This document shows, in pieces, positions 42,419 through 54,500 of a stretch of 64,000 bases of DNA. A program made the translations under genes and the position numbers. The stretch's first letter is position 1. Each line of letters opens with the position of its first letter. Below the pieces are notes generated by a model that searched no databases, was not told the origin of the DNA, and was given only the letters and a program-made list of their open reading frames with translations. The stretch comes from Skeletonema tropicum (Eukaryota; Bacillariophyta; Thalassiosirophyceae; Thalassiosirales; Thalassiosiraceae), in NCBI GenBank assembly GCA_037178625.1, contig CM074127.1:3348001-3412000 (forward strand), given 5' to 3'.

Positions 42419-43999
42419 TCACCACGGACTTGTTTTCAACGACAAATTTCGCTTGATGCTTACGCCTACAAACTTTTCCCCATCAGGATCTTCGCCAACC
42501 TCCGAGTCATCTGGATCCGGGCCAGAGCCAGTGACTGAAGGGTCCAGCCTAGAAATAATGGTCCCATCCTCTTGGACAGATGCTAGCAGTTCAATTTCCT
42601 CCGGAGCTGACTCCTCTTTTGGTTCCTCGACAACTGATGATTTTTTAGACGAAGCCACAGATGGTTCCTTGACAACTGATGATTTTTTAGATGAAGCCAC
42701 AGATGGTTCCTTGACAACTGACGATTTCTTAGACGAAGCCACAGATGGTTCCTTGACAACTGACGATTTCTTAGACGAAGCCACAGATGGTTCCTCGACA
42801 ACTGACGATTTTTTAGATGAAGCCACAGATGGTTCCTTGACAACTGATGATTTTTTAGATGAAGCCACAGATGGTTCCTGGACAACTGATGATTTCTTAG
42901 ATGAAGCCACAGATGGTTCCTGGACAACTGATGATTTTTTAGACGAAGCCACAGATGGTTCCTCGACAACTGATGATTTTGTAGACGAAGCCACAGATGG
43001 TTCCTCGACAACTGATGATTTTTTAGATGAAGCCACAGATGGTTCATTGACAACTGATGATTTTTTAGACGAAGCCACAGATGGTTCCTCGACAACTGAT
43101 GATTTTTTAGATGAAGCCACAGATGGCTCCTCGACAACCGATGACTTTTTAGATGAAGCCACAGATGGTTCCTCGACAACTGATGATTTTTTAGATGCAG
43201 CCACAGATGGCTCCTCGACAACTTCCTCGCGTTTTTTCTTTTCATCCTGAACAACAGCAGCAGCGACGACAGTTGCCTCTGTGGCCTTTTGTTCTACTGG
43301 TGCTGGCTGCTCTTCATCATATTGTTGCTTCGCAGCCGGCTTCGTATCACCGTCGTCATAACAACATTTAGGAGGATCATGCTTGGGACTGAAACAGAGA
43401 AACAAGCCACCGATCAAGTAGGACCAAAAAGCAATGATTGTCCAGACGGTTCCATATCCCATCTTGCACGTAAAACCGTTTCCATCGAAGTAGCAGGGTT
43501 TGGATAGGTAAACGAGGAGCGTGCAACCTGAACTGAAGATGGCAGCGAAGAATAAAAATCCCTGCATGACTTTGCTGCAACAGACTTTACAACAGCAGTC
43601 AAATAACATGAGAATAAAGAGAGCAATTCCAAACATTGGAGCGAGGCATCCGCAGATGAACGCCCATGAGTAAACCCAACCCCTGTACTCCGAAACAGTT
43701 TCGACACATTGATAATTGCCAATCTCTTCATTGAACCGCTCACTGAAGATCAGACCTATTGCCTGCCCTGTGCGCCGCTGTTCAGCAAATTGGCAACTGA
43801 ACAAGGCAAAGCTGCTCAGCCTGTATTACGTAATGATGTGAAAAGGAGGCACGCAGCGTGAGATATAGATACAGAACCTTAACCATCGTAAGATCATCAA
43901 GTCACAGCAACATACAACTCACACAATGCCACCAATCAACCAAAAATTCGTAATAACTCGACAAACTAGGGCATAGCCCTGACAGCACTTGCACACCAT
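42419..43999 (-). CDS. Four-TM protein with long 14-residue repeat tail
   Basis: Exons 43923-43999 and 42419-43820; the intron (102 nt) runs from GTGAGT to TACAG. The product has 492 residues. The N-terminal part has four membrane spans: VITNFWLIGGIVLSSFALF, YSWAFICGCLAPMFGIALFI, GFLFFAAIFSSGCTLLVYL and TVWTIIAFWSYLIGGLFLCF, with a Cys cluster (CCCKVCCSK) and a long extracytosolic loop, a layout seen in many diatom tetraspan proteins. The C-terminal half is about 14 copies of SSVVxEPSVASSKK, rich in Ser, Val and Lys, with x = E, Q, K or N. Function unknown; the tail could be a phosphorylated spacer. Exon 1 was found from the splice signal and gives the first TM helix, which makes the model coherent. 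Confidence 0.8.
42630..43225. repeat. 42-bp coding minisatellite
   Basis: About 14 tandem copies of a 42-bp unit encode the SSVVxEPSVASSKK tail on the minus strand. Most changes are silent or alter the same residue after VV. Because the unit is a multiple of three and lacks stops, the opposite strand and a second minus frame are also open for most of its length; these are by-products. Confidence 0.95.
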
Positions 44000-44916
44000 C
44001 TTCTTCTTCTCGGTTTAAGGCTGGAGATTAGAAGGCTACAAGGGGTCTTTGTCTTGCGAAGGGGCAATGCTTTTGGTAGAGAAGTGCAACGTTCACACGC
44101 AATTCTGAAATGCGCTGATAACGATAAGCGACAAGCTCACAAAGCGAGCACAAAGAAGGCGAGCAAAGGCGAGAAGGGACACAGCTGAAGATTTGAATTT
44201 AAAGGCCTGCGAGTACTTCGGGGTCGACCCCGAAAGATTCTGCGAGGGCATACAAAGGAGTTAGATAAAATCTGTTAGAAAAGGATAGAGGGCTTCCCTC
44301 TAGCCCCCGTCTTTGTGGAGGGAAGAAGGGTTCTCTTCTCGTGATTTGAATTTGTCGAAGAGTACATAAGTTCAAAACATACGTATGTATCTTTACTGTA
44401 ATTAGATGTAAGTAGTAGATAGATAGATTGGAAAATTCTGCCTTCGTTTTCGTTTCATCAATCACAATCACACCGACACAGCAACATCGTTTCAATTACG
44501 TTCGTTGAAACATTTGTTCTTCGGCGTTGGATGAGATACTAGGGTTGGTGGGCGACCATGGCATCAGCCCAATGCAATAATATCTTTGGAAACTCAAATA
44601 GAAAGTGAGTAAGAATCGCTCGACTGAAGAACAGGAAGCAGCTATTGGTTGTCAAAAATACTCATCTTCTTTCTCAGCACCGTTCCGAACGTAACTTCTT
44701 CATTTCTACAACAGTGCGCATTTCTGCAATCATCGCCTAACGTAGACGACGCAAGTATAATTCAAAAAGCAGAACGACGAAGGTGAGAATGTAGAGGTGC
44801 TTGGCTTCCTGGATAGTGCGCACATGATGTGTCATCGAGTTCTTACTATGTATTCTCATCGTGTATTCTTCTTCTGCCTCATTCACCGTAGACGCAGACA
44901 GAAAAGCACAAAATCA
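44000..44916. other. Intergenic region with probable 5' UTR intron of the FYVE-lipase gene
   Basis: No supported gene at 44000-44780. A good donor (AAG|GTGAGA at 44783) and acceptor (CCGTAG at 44891) outline a 109-nt intron in the leader of the following gene, just before its ATG at 44917. Confidence 0.5.
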
Positions 44917-47900
44917 ATGTCAAAACCAAAAACGATGCATAAGTACAACTCATCAACACAATCTACATTTAGTGGTGAAGTTTGTAAGTCGACAGCTACC
45001 GCAGTCGACAAAGACGTCGTTTCTGATACAGTCGGCGATTCAAAGACATGCAATGAGAAGGAAGAGACAGATGCAACATGTAAATCAGAACTACAATTAT
45101 TGCCACCGCCTACTTCATGGTTTCAGCCTGAACAACATGCCGATAGCTGCAACAAAGATGATAGCGACCAGGCGTCCTCTATCAATGAAGCACTCTCCGA
45201 TTCTTCTGAATCAGTACTGGATGATTATGATTGCACGAAAGCCGTAGCTTTGGCTGCAGCGAACAATCAAGATGATGCAGCATCAGTTCATTCTAGTGAT
45301 GACTTGACGTCTTCATTAAATGAAGCTCTAGCACGGTCAAAGATATCGTTGGAATCTGTTCCCAGTAGGACCGAAACGATGTTGTCATCAACACCTACAT
45401 TGCCTGAAACATTACCTGAGTATGACTCTGCTGATTCTCATATGTTTGATTTATCACCACTTACGGTCGAAGAAATGTCAGCGATGAATCAGACGAACGC
45501 ATTGGCTACCATTGATGCACAATCTCCCATCACACTATCTGCAGCAATTCAAATCCTCGTTTCGTACTCATCGCATACATTGTCTCAGACGCTGCCAAAG
45601 CTACTTCATGAGTGCTCCTCATCTGCCATACAGAAAAGCATACACAAAATAAGGCTGGAATACAACCGTTTAGGTCCAAAGAAATATATAAGAGCGACTG
45701 ATATTGGTAGCATAGGTGGATATTATTGTCCACCAACTGGTGATAATTTCTTTGCCAACTTCCAAGACAGCGTAGCTCTTGGCAAAGGACGGGATGACCA
45801 CATGGATTGGATGTGGATGGATGGGACGGAAGTCAGATTTACTACATTGCCTTGGATTGAAAGGCAACTTGTAAATGAGTGGAGGACCTATGATTGGACC
45901 TATTCTTCTCACTCTAGCAGTTCGAAAGTAGAAGAACTCCAATATGACGACAATGATCACGTCGACAACGAAGAATATGAACGCGCTCGAACCCTAGCAC
46001 CGAGACCACTTCCACAGCCAGAGTGGGAATTGGCTTCATCTTGTTACTCTTGTAACCGATCATTTAATGCAACCTTGCATAGACATCACTGTCGAAGGTG
46101 TGGCCATTCTTATTGTAGTTCGCACTCTTCATATAGCCACCGACTGCCACACCTTGGTTTTGACGGTGATGTTTCCGAGAGAGTCTGTAAGAGGTGCAAA
46201 GTTGTTTTAGATTCAAGAGATCTCGAGGAGAGAGTTGTATGGCGTCTTGCGAGGTGTCGCGACTACCTAGCAGGCAATCTCACTCCCTATTTTGAAACCG
46301 GAGTCGACACAGTAGAAGATGCTGCCTACAGGCTTACCCGTGCAGCTATTTCGCTCGCTCGCTCAATACCACTTGGTGCCCAAGCTTATGTTGCATTAGA
46401 AACAGTTGAAGTGCTGAGAAAACATGGTCTCAAGGGTGTTTATGGTCTACTCTTACGTAAAGAGTTTCTTGCTGCTGCGGACTTACTTTGTAAGGTGCTA
46501 GGGATCAACAAACAAAACTGGCCCTTGAGCGTGCATGAATTAAGCGCGGCTATTTTCTACGCTCTAGCACAACATCGGGCATTGAGAGGTGTGAAACCGG
46601 ACGGAGAAGAGCTCATTCATGCTTTAAGACAGAGCGGTAGTAGTGATGGCCACGATTCGAATGAGCCAAGATGTCTTGCAGAGAATTGGCTATCAGAACA
46701 TTCTGTTGAAACTAAATACGTCAGAGAGAGTGACTCCAAGATGGAAACCTTGTCGTCTATCGATGAAGCTGGAGCCCCAGAAAGCACAACAAAGTTAGCT
46801 GAAGAACAAGAAGGAACAGTTTTGGACGAAACAGATGTTTTCAATCTTACCTCAGAAGATGTTGTTGACATCTTATCAATATCCAGTCCAAAACGCGGTC
46901 AAACCAAAAGTGTAGAAGACTCAGCGAATATACCGCCACGGAATGTTTCAGACACAAACGCCCTCCCTTTTGATCCTGTGTGTGAACCAGTGGCCGACTC
47001 CACATTATCATCCCTCTTATTCTACGCTCCATTAGCATTGGACTTCATTTACGCTGAATGCGAGGTTGATATGCAATTGCTTGCCGCTCAACAGGGGTGG
47101 AGGTTAGTATTTGCTTCTTTAGATCAAAACCACAACCACGCCGGTGATACCGATGCCACAGATCTTGAAAGCAATGAACATTTTTCAGACAAGCCAGCAT
47201 CCGCATTATTTGCTCACGACGAGCTCAAAATCGCTTGCTTAAGTGTGAGAGGTACTGCGACTATTCAAGATGTCGTTACCGATATCCGTGCAATGCCGGT
47301 TCAGTTTCCTCAACAGATGAATGATGGAGAGGACTCCAGATACAGTACAACAAACGGTGGCTGGACTTCAGTCAGTGTGAACAAAGGGTTAGCACTATGT
47401 GGAATGGCAGGTGCGGCGATGAATCTCTTTCGGGAAACGGCAGACTCTCTCATTCATCTTGCTCGCAATGGTTACAAAATACGTATTGTTGGGCACAGTT
47501 TAGGAGGAGCTGTAGCAATGCTACTGGGTGTGCTGATGTTGAAGCATATTGAAGAAAATGGCAAAGAAACATTCGAGTCGGATGATGATCTTCTACGGGT
47601 TTATGGTTATGGAACGCCTTCATGTGTGGATGCATCTTTAGCGGACTCTACACGTTCCTTTGTCACAAATGTTGTCCTACATGATGACGTTGTACCCCGC
47701 CTCACACCTACATCAATCAGGGGGCTGCTGAAGCACTTATTGTATATTCGAGAGACCTGGGTTAAAACGCATCTTTCTGATGACCTTCAAGCCATAACAG
47801 AACGGGCTTATAAAGTGTGGCCGGCACGACTACGAGGGAGCTTTACATTGCTGAAGCAGAAAGGAGTTGACTCCGCGAAGAAGCTCAAGAAGTCGTGCAA

Positions 47901-48852
47901 GAAACGATTACGAGAACACAAGGAAATATCTTCTCCTCCTGCTGCGGCTACTAACGAGGATAATCTCGATTGTCAATGTGACGACGGAAGGATTGAGGAC
48001 AGCACGACAGTTTTGGGCACTGATCAGGGATTAGCAGTGGAAGGTGACTTGTTTTTTGACCCTTCTGATCCCTTGAATGAAAGCGACGATGAAAGTAGCG
48101 TAAACGAGGGCCCTTCACAGTTGGAGAAAGAGAATGAGTGGGTGCCGTTTGACGAGCCCCCCATGGATGCGATGAGTGACGCTGCTGACGTTGAGCAATC
48201 CGCAAACAGCCGTGATCAAGGCGACGAAAATGTAGACTCAGACTCTGGTATCTTCGAGCAGCCGCAAATTCTCGAAGAAATGCCATTACCGCGCATGTTT
48301 ATCCCTGGGAAAATTGTTCACATCTACACACACCGAGGTGGCTATAAAGCGGCGTTTGTTCCGAGAAAGTTCCGCCAATTGAGACGAATCAGTTTGGCTG
48401 GAAATATGCTGTCTGATCACATGGCAAACGCGTACTATGCGAGTTTGCTCGAAGTTAAAGCCATTAGATCTGCGAAGGTTGATCTTCCATCGTGGGTAGG
48501 TTTCGCTGAGGATTGCACTTGCGCTTGCTGTGCTAGTCTATTTACGTGGGCGAGTACATCTAACACTGAAGCTCAGGCAGCTCGAGACAAGCATAACTGC
48601 AGGGCATGCGGTTCTTTGGTCTGCGACCCATGCTCTAAAAGAAGAGTACCGATACCAGCGTTAGGAATTCCGGTGCCAGTTCGGGTTTGTGATCGATGCT
48701 ACAATGGTTGGGGCAACCTCTTCTCAGCCGCCGATGACATACACGCCTCAAAAGAATGCGAACCCTCTCGTGATGGTGACAAGCCAATACATTCTCGGCG
48801 CAGTGTTGTGGTTGACGAACTGGCTGCTCGGATACCAACAATTCAGTCTTAA
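44917..48852 (+). CDS. Class 3 lipase with two FYVE-type zinc fingers
   Basis: 1,311 residues from the ATG at 44917; upstream open frame begins with GTG and overlaps a likely leader intron. First FYVE-like finger: CYSCNRSFNATLHRHHCRRC then C..C in CKRCK (about residues 370-430). Lipase alpha/beta-hydrolase: LKIACLSVRGTATIQDVVTD and the nucleophile elbow IRIVGHSLGGAVAM (about residue 860), then YGYGTPSC and VLHDDVVPRLTP, giving Ser, Asp and His candidates. A second FYVE-like finger sits near the C-terminus: CTCACCASLFTW ... HNCRACGSLVC ... VCDRCYNGWG. FYVE fingers bind PI3P on endosomes; class 3 lipases cleave acylglycerols or phospholipids. An endosomal or autophagic lipase is inferred. The stop codon overlaps that of the KEA gene on the other strand. 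Confidence 0.9.
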   Translation: MSKPKTMHKYNSSTQSTFSGEVCKSTATAVDKDVVSDTVGDSKTCNEKEETDATCKSELQLLPPPTSWFQPEQHADSCNKDDSDQASSINEALSDSSESVLDDYDCTKAVALAAANNQDDAASVHSSDDLTSSLNEALARSKISLESVPSRTETMLSSTPTLPETLPEYDSADSHMFDLSPLTVEEMSAMNQTNALATIDAQSPITLSAAIQILVSYSSHTLSQTLPKLLHECSSSAIQKSIHKIRLEYNRLGPKKYIRATDIGSIGGYYCPPTGDNFFANFQDSVALGKGRDDHMDWMWMDGTEVRFTTLPWIERQLVNEWRTYDWTYSSHSSSSKVEELQYDDNDHVDNEEYERARTLAPRPLPQPEWELASSCYSCNRSFNATLHRHHCRRCGHSYCSSHSSYSHRLPHLGFDGDVSERVCKRCKVVLDSRDLEERVVWRLARCRDYLAGNLTPYFETGVDTVEDAAYRLTRAAISLARSIPLGAQAYVALETVEVLRKHGLKGVYGLLLRKEFLAAADLLCKVLGINKQNWPLSVHELSAAIFYALAQHRALRGVKPDGEELIHALRQSGSSDGHDSNEPRCLAENWLSEHSVETKYVRESDSKMETLSSIDEAGAPESTTKLAEEQEGTVLDETDVFNLTSEDVVDILSISSPKRGQTKSVEDSANIPPRNVSDTNALPFDPVCEPVADSTLSSLLFYAPLALDFIYAECEVDMQLLAAQQGWRLVFASLDQNHNHAGDTDATDLESNEHFSDKPASALFAHDELKIACLSVRGTATIQDVVTDIRAMPVQFPQQMNDGEDSRYSTTNGGWTSVSVNKGLALCGMAGAAMNLFRETADSLIHLARNGYKIRIVGHSLGGAVAMLLGVLMLKHIEENGKETFESDDDLLRVYGYGTPSCVDASLADSTRSFVTNVVLHDDVVPRLTPTSIRGLLKHLLYIRETWVKTHLSDDLQAITERAYKVWPARLRGSFTLLKQKGVDSAKKLKKSCKKRLREHKEISSPPAAATNEDNLDCQCDDGRIEDSTTVLGTDQGLAVEGDLFFDPSDPLNESDDESSVNEGPSQLEKENEWVPFDEPPMDAMSDAADVEQSANSRDQGDENVDSDSGIFEQPQILEEMPLPRMFIPGKIVHIYTHRGGYKAAFVPRKFRQLRRISLAGNMLSDHMANAYYASLLEVKAIRSAKVDLPSWVGFAEDCTCACCASLFTWASTSNTEAQAARDKHNCRACGSLVCDPCSKRRVPIPALGIPVPVRVCDRCYNGWGNLFSAADDIHASKECEPSRDGDKPIHSRRSVVVDELAARIPTIQS

Positions 48853-51067
48853 ACATTTATAACTACGCTATCTACTACGTTTTTCTGTTCTTCCTCAGCT
48901 TTGAGCAGCAAAGCCTGGGCTGACCTTGACAGCTCATCAAATTCTACAACTACTTCAGTGGCTCCAGCTTCCTTTAATTCTTGGGCCTCATACCTACTTT
49001 GCGCCCTAGCAAATATCGGTGCTTCGGGAAATGAAAAACGTAATCTGGCTACCGCAGACATCACTTGCTCGTGGCTGTGAGATTGAAGTAAGTGAGATGA
49101 GAGTCAAAAGGCAAAAAATCAATAGAATAGCGTATTCACGAAGCACTTACTCGTCGTAAGAAACAAATAATGCCCTTGGCTTTTCTACACCATGTGCCAA
49201 GATGACTTCGGGGTTAGCAGAGTCCCCGAACATGACTGCACTAGATGGCGTTGGCATTAAAATACTATTCATCAACATGGGAGTCATATCAAAAGCAACC
49301 AAACTTGGAGGAAGGCCAGTATCTTCATTTTTCAAATCACCCAGTTTATCAAACACTGCCTTGCCAACCTCGCCATAACCACAAACCACAATTGCATCGT
49401 CTGCAACTAAGCTCTCGCAAGCGTCAACTTCACACTCGTGGCTATTTTGATCAAAAATATAATTGTTTGATACAACAGATGCAGCAATTCCAAGCAACGG
49501 GGTAACAGCCATTGTAATTAGAACTATGGCAGTTAAAAGCCCGCCCAGATCTTTTGGCAGCACTTCCAGTTTCTCTGCTAGAGCCAAGACTACGAAGGCA
49601 AATTCTCCACCGCCAGAGAGCAAGAATGCAAGCTTCACTGCATCATACAGCTCCAGACGATTGGGTTCCATCCAACGTGGTACTCTTGTTGCAGCAGCTA
49701 TTATATGAAGACGATAAGAAGTGTGAAAATGATGAAAAAATGATACTGTTCAGCAAAAATTGAAACTTTTGACCTACCAACAGTGATTCCTTTCAAAAAG
49801 ATGAGTGAATATTGCTCCTGTTAACACTGTGGGTAGCTCAGCCAGAACCAGCTCAGAGTCAAAGAGACTTCCTGCATCCATGAAGAAGATGCCTAACAAT
49901 ATACCTTTGAATGGTAGAATATCAGCTTGTATTTGAGCCCTGAAGTTGGTATTTGCCAATAGTATACCTGCAGCAAAAGCTCCAGCTGTATCTGTTAATC
50001 CCAGTGACTTGGCAATTGCTCCCATTCCAACACTCACAAGCAGCGAGAGGGCCACAAACGTTTCAGCTGACTGTGTCTTTGCGACAACTCTAAATACTTT
50101 GCTGCAGCACTTTTGATAACACAAACATGACAAATCCAAATCCTAGAGCTGCCTTTGCTGTTAAGAATGCAATAGCTGCATAATCAGTTGGACCTTGACC
50201 AACAACAAATGGAAGTATTACCAGTAATGGCGCAACAAATAAGTCCTGAAGCAAAAGTATAGAGGTTGCAGCCTGTCCAGCATTTTCTCCTTCCCATCCT
50301 CTCTCCTTCAAAACGGGGAATATAAATGCCGATGTTGACAATGTTCCAGCCAATGCCAGCACCACAGCTTCTGTCGGGTTTGAAATATCTATGAAGCCAT
50401 CATCTAATGGCAAGAACTTGTCGAAGAACTGCGGTGCGCCAAGCAGCAAAGCGGCAGTTATAACTCCAGTCGTCAACGAAATCTGAGCAAACCCAAGCGG
50501 TAGATAATTCGTTAACTTTGCCAGCCTTTGTGATGAAACCTCCAACCCTTCTGAGAACAGAAGGAACAATATGCCAAAGTCTCCTAACTCTACATCAGCT
50601 CTTTCATTGGAAAATACATCTAATCCGTGTGGTCCGAGAAAAGCGCCTGCTATTAAGTAACCTAATATTGGACTGATACCAGAAGCATTGGATAAAAGGG
50701 TGACGACCACTGATGACAATAAGAAAATAAGCAAGTCTTGGCCCATGGACTCGAGCACAATCGATGTCTCAGCCTCAGGTATGTTTGCTGATCCAGATGA
50801 GAGTTGATCCGAATCTTGAAGAAAGTCTGCTCCAATATCCAGCGCGTCCGACAATTGCCGACTTATGTCTTCAAATGGGAGATTGTTCATTACATCAAAA
50901 AATGGTGCGGCACGAAGCACTGTTGCATCATCGCTTTTCCGTCTAAACCGGAAGCTGCTTGTAGTTTGTTGGATTCCTTGAAAGCTTTGCACGCTGCTGA
51001 TGCTACAATACATCAGCAGCAGTGCGACCCTACGCACATGATATGTGCTGCTGTATAACTTCTTCAT
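48849..51067 (-). CDS. KEA-type K+/H+ antiporter, plastid (two frame breaks)
   Basis: Exons 49778-51067, 49151-49697 and 48849-49074; introns 80 and 76 nt. About 687 residues. KEA antiporters exchange K+ for H+ across plastid membranes; plant KEA3 tunes the thylakoid proton gradient. Signal peptide (ALLLMYCSISSVQSFQGIQ) with Phe after cleavage suggests plastid targeting. Na+/H+-exchanger core: ISPILGYLIAGAFLGPHGL, DFGILFLLFSEGLEVSSQRL, LSTSAFIFPVLKERG, TDTAGAFAAGILLANT, FLLSGGGEFAFVVLALAEKL. Then an RCK/TrkA-N domain: AIVVCGYGEVGKAVFDKL, VMFGDSANPEVILAHGVEKP, FPEAPIFARAQSR, ELKEAGATEVV. One-base gains in an A run at about 50098 and a T run at about 49808 (minus strand) must be corrected to stay in frame. 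Confidence 0.9.
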
Positions 51068-51517
51068 TTCCTCTTGCTTTATCGTATCATTGAATGCTGC
51101 TTACTCCTCCTAATCTACTAACTCCCTAAGTACTAAGTATGGCAACTGCAATGGCAGAACGGCTGTTTTCTTCGATGTGGATGTTTAAGGGAGCTCGAGG
51201 AACATGCTATTGATGTCGATGTCGATAGATGTCGATGGATATTTGTGGCGTGATTTTTTGTGATTTGTGGAGCGAGAGGGTGACGGGCGGAGCGGCGGCG
51301 AAGTCAGAAGGCGTGTGGAATTGGACGAAAGGAATTTGCCCGTTTCACAGTTCGCAATGACTTTACTTTCCGTTCCCGCCATCACACGTCGTGATAATGA
51401 CCTTCACCCCAAGCTAATAATAAGCATCAGTACCATGGCAAATGGCAATAACCTACCACCATCTGTATCTGCCGTGCTGCTAAGCTCTCACACTCTCTAA
51501 CCCAAAACCAAGCAAGC
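51068..51517. promoter_or_regulatory. Divergent upstream region of KEA and DENN genes
   Basis: About 450 bp between divergent start codons. Both promoters must lie here. It includes a patch of gat/cga-rich sequence near 51215-51245 (repeated gatgtcgat) and no named site. Confidence 0.4.
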
Positions 51518-54500
51518 ATGGGTGCAGAAATGAATCCACAGGAGCCGTTCTCAAGCAGCAGCGATGGTTCGAAGCTAGATCGGCCACCAGTATGCGTCTA
51601 CGATCTCTTTTTCGATCTACCTCACCCCACTGCAACGGAGAAGTCTCGCGTTATTGATCCACCAGTAACGTTGTCGCCAATGCTCTCCGAAGAAATGTAT
51701 AATCCTGATAACATAACTAGATTGACGCGGTTTGCTTTTCCTGAATACGACGCTGTAGCTCAAACACAGCAACTAGCCAGTGAGCAGGAAGGTTTGCTGA
51801 CATCTCGGGGCAGAACGTTTGGAGCAAATCTTTCTAAATATGATATATACTCCATAGATTTTGTCGCCCATCACCACACGTTTTCATTTTTGCTTTCAGA
51901 TGGAAGAACAAGGGTCCATTGTCATGTAAGGCGTTACTTGCCTCAACATTCAGATAGCTCTGGGAGAACAGATGTTGGACGGAGACGCCCACGTGCCATG
52001 CTCTTGCTCACAAGAGCGATTGGAGGTGAACGATTCTATACAACGCTTCTAAAAACAGTGGAAGCGTTCATGTTGAAAGCTCATGTTGGTGGCAACGGAT
52101 CCTTGAGAATGACTCGGGATCCCGTACGCGGTTTCCTACACTCTGTATTCAACAATCATGGGAATATGGTAACACAGTATGCAGAACTGCGGAGGCACGG
52201 CCTAACTCTTAACTTTACCCAGGCACCCAAAGGGCATCATAGTGTGGTAGGAGAGTCTGCATGTGATATTGCCAAGACAGTTATGGAACAAAACGAGGGA
52301 ATTTTCCGAGTAACTGTCGAAAAATTGGAATTTGGACCAGGTGGAGGGAAGAAGGGTCGCGTCTTCGAGATAGAAGATGATCGACTTCAATTCTACCTCC
52401 CATACTCACTTCAGCCTGGATTTGAGTGCATCCGACAGGATTCAATCCCCGAAGACAACTATTCTCCGATTACACCCCTGTTGCGTTACATTGGACCCAG
52501 CAATTTCCTTCGCGTGCTTAGTGCGCTCCTGTGTGAACAACGTATCATTCTCATATCCAGTAGCACCACACGCCTCTCGATGTGTGTCAAAGCGGCATCG
52601 TCAGCACTAGCCCAGGGCTTGCTCATGTGGGAACATGCACTGATTCCAGTGGTACCCCCTCATCTTATTCCATCTCTTACAGCCAACGTTCCTTATCTCG
52701 TTGGTGTTTTGACCCCATTTGTCAAGCGTCTCAGGGAGCTTGAAGGCCTAGCTGATGTGCTATGTGTTAATGTAGACAAGAATGAGCTGAAAACATTTAA
52801 TATGCCCAATCCTCGCACGACTGTCCCTGATCTGCTTAAGAAAGTGAGCCGAAAGTCTGACCAATCTGTGCCTGCAGCCGAAACTTTGGCAAATGATCTG
52901 GACGAAATCTTTCAAGCTGGTGAGTTTTCCATGTTAACTGGTATTGCTGCTCGCATTTACCCACCTTTACTGAACAGAATTCTTTCATAAACCTATTCAG
53001 ACCAAAAACTGTGGTTCTCATCTGAAGGAAACGAAAAGATGAAAGATAGTGGATTGAAGGGCTCGGAAACCTTTGATGCACAGAAGAGCGACAAAAGCAC
53101 AGGTGACGGATCCAGCAAAGCCAGCAAGAAGAAAACAATCATTGGCAGGATACTGAAAAAGCAGGAACAACAAGTTATGAGCCTCGAAGAGAAGCGTCAG
53201 TATGCAACGTCAGTCGACGCTGCTGCTTACTTTGGAAAAATGATTCGTGATAACTTGAGGAAAGATATGTCTGAAAGTAATGATGATGAAGAAGCTGAGT
53301 TTGCAACCTTGAAATACAGTAAGCCATCCCAAGGAGTCGACACAGAAAGCCTGGAGCCATGTGCAGTTGCAGAGAATGAAGGCTCAGAAGAAGATGTGCG
53401 TGCGTCACTTGTTTGCTTCTTTCTGCATATGTATGGTGACATGGGCATGTACTTATCAGAGACAAATGGCACCTTCTGGCTTGATCGTCGCAAGTTCTTG
53501 TTACGCAAGAAGCAAGATGGAGAGAAAGAGAATTCTCCTATGTTTTATGTATTGAGAAAGTTTAGTTCGTCTAAAATGTTCTCTGATTTCGTCAATCAAA
53601 GGATATCGGATATGATTTCAATCACAACACGAGAAAGGATTTCTATCATGCCCCACCACATACCTTTGTTTGATATTTGCTGCAAATACCTGTCAGTTCA
53701 CCGCCTCGAATTTTCTCTGATAAACGTGAGAAAAATAGTGGCAAACACTGTAATTTCATGCACGCGGCATCTTGCAGTTGAGAGAAGTGTTACGTTACGA
53801 AATTCAGCGCTTGCACTCACTTCTGATGCTCCATTTGATGGAATATTGGGTCATCGCTAACTCAACTGATTGAATCTTGTCGAGAATGCAACACAAATCT
53901 AAAGTGTTGTGATGAGTATCATTTGGCATCGACTCAACGATGCGAGGAATAGTATCTGCATTTTACTTGCTTTGCAGATGCTAAAAAATCTGCTGCTGCA
54001 TGGAGTAAGTGTTATGGTTTTGTAGAGATTGACATCGGCCCATTTGCTCGCTAACCTTTTTATTCCCCTCCACTCAGCCTATCACTACAATAAGCGAAGC
54101 TCTGGATGGAATCCCCAAGATATACGAACTTAAGTCTTACTCCAACTCAAGAAACATTGATCACGTGAAAGAAGTTCGTGGCGCTGCAGATCAAGTATAC
54201 GAACTCGTAATTGACGTATCATTGTTATTCGTTCAGAAGACGCCGTGTTGCTTTCATGAAGGCGCATCAACCGCATGTACCATCGATAGAAACTTGGGGT
54301 AACTACACTGCCAATCGGGTGCCTCTTACGACTGATTCGCAAAAGATGCATGCGCTGTTTCGCCCAGATTCAGCAGCAATTGGAGGAAGACTGTATTATG
54401 ATTCAGCGATGAGTGTTGCGACTTCCGTCATCAGTAACACTCCTTCAATTATGGCATTACGGCGAATCGATGAGCACAGAAATTCAGGTTTGGATGCATC

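Noticed and set aside
42375..43250. Plus-strand open frame of TTDDFLDEATDGS repeats, and a third frame of NHLWLHLK repeats on the minus strand
   Set aside because: Both are by-products of the 42-bp unit, which has no stop in those frames. The SSVVxEPSVASSKK frame continues into a coherent four-TM protein with a good splice site.
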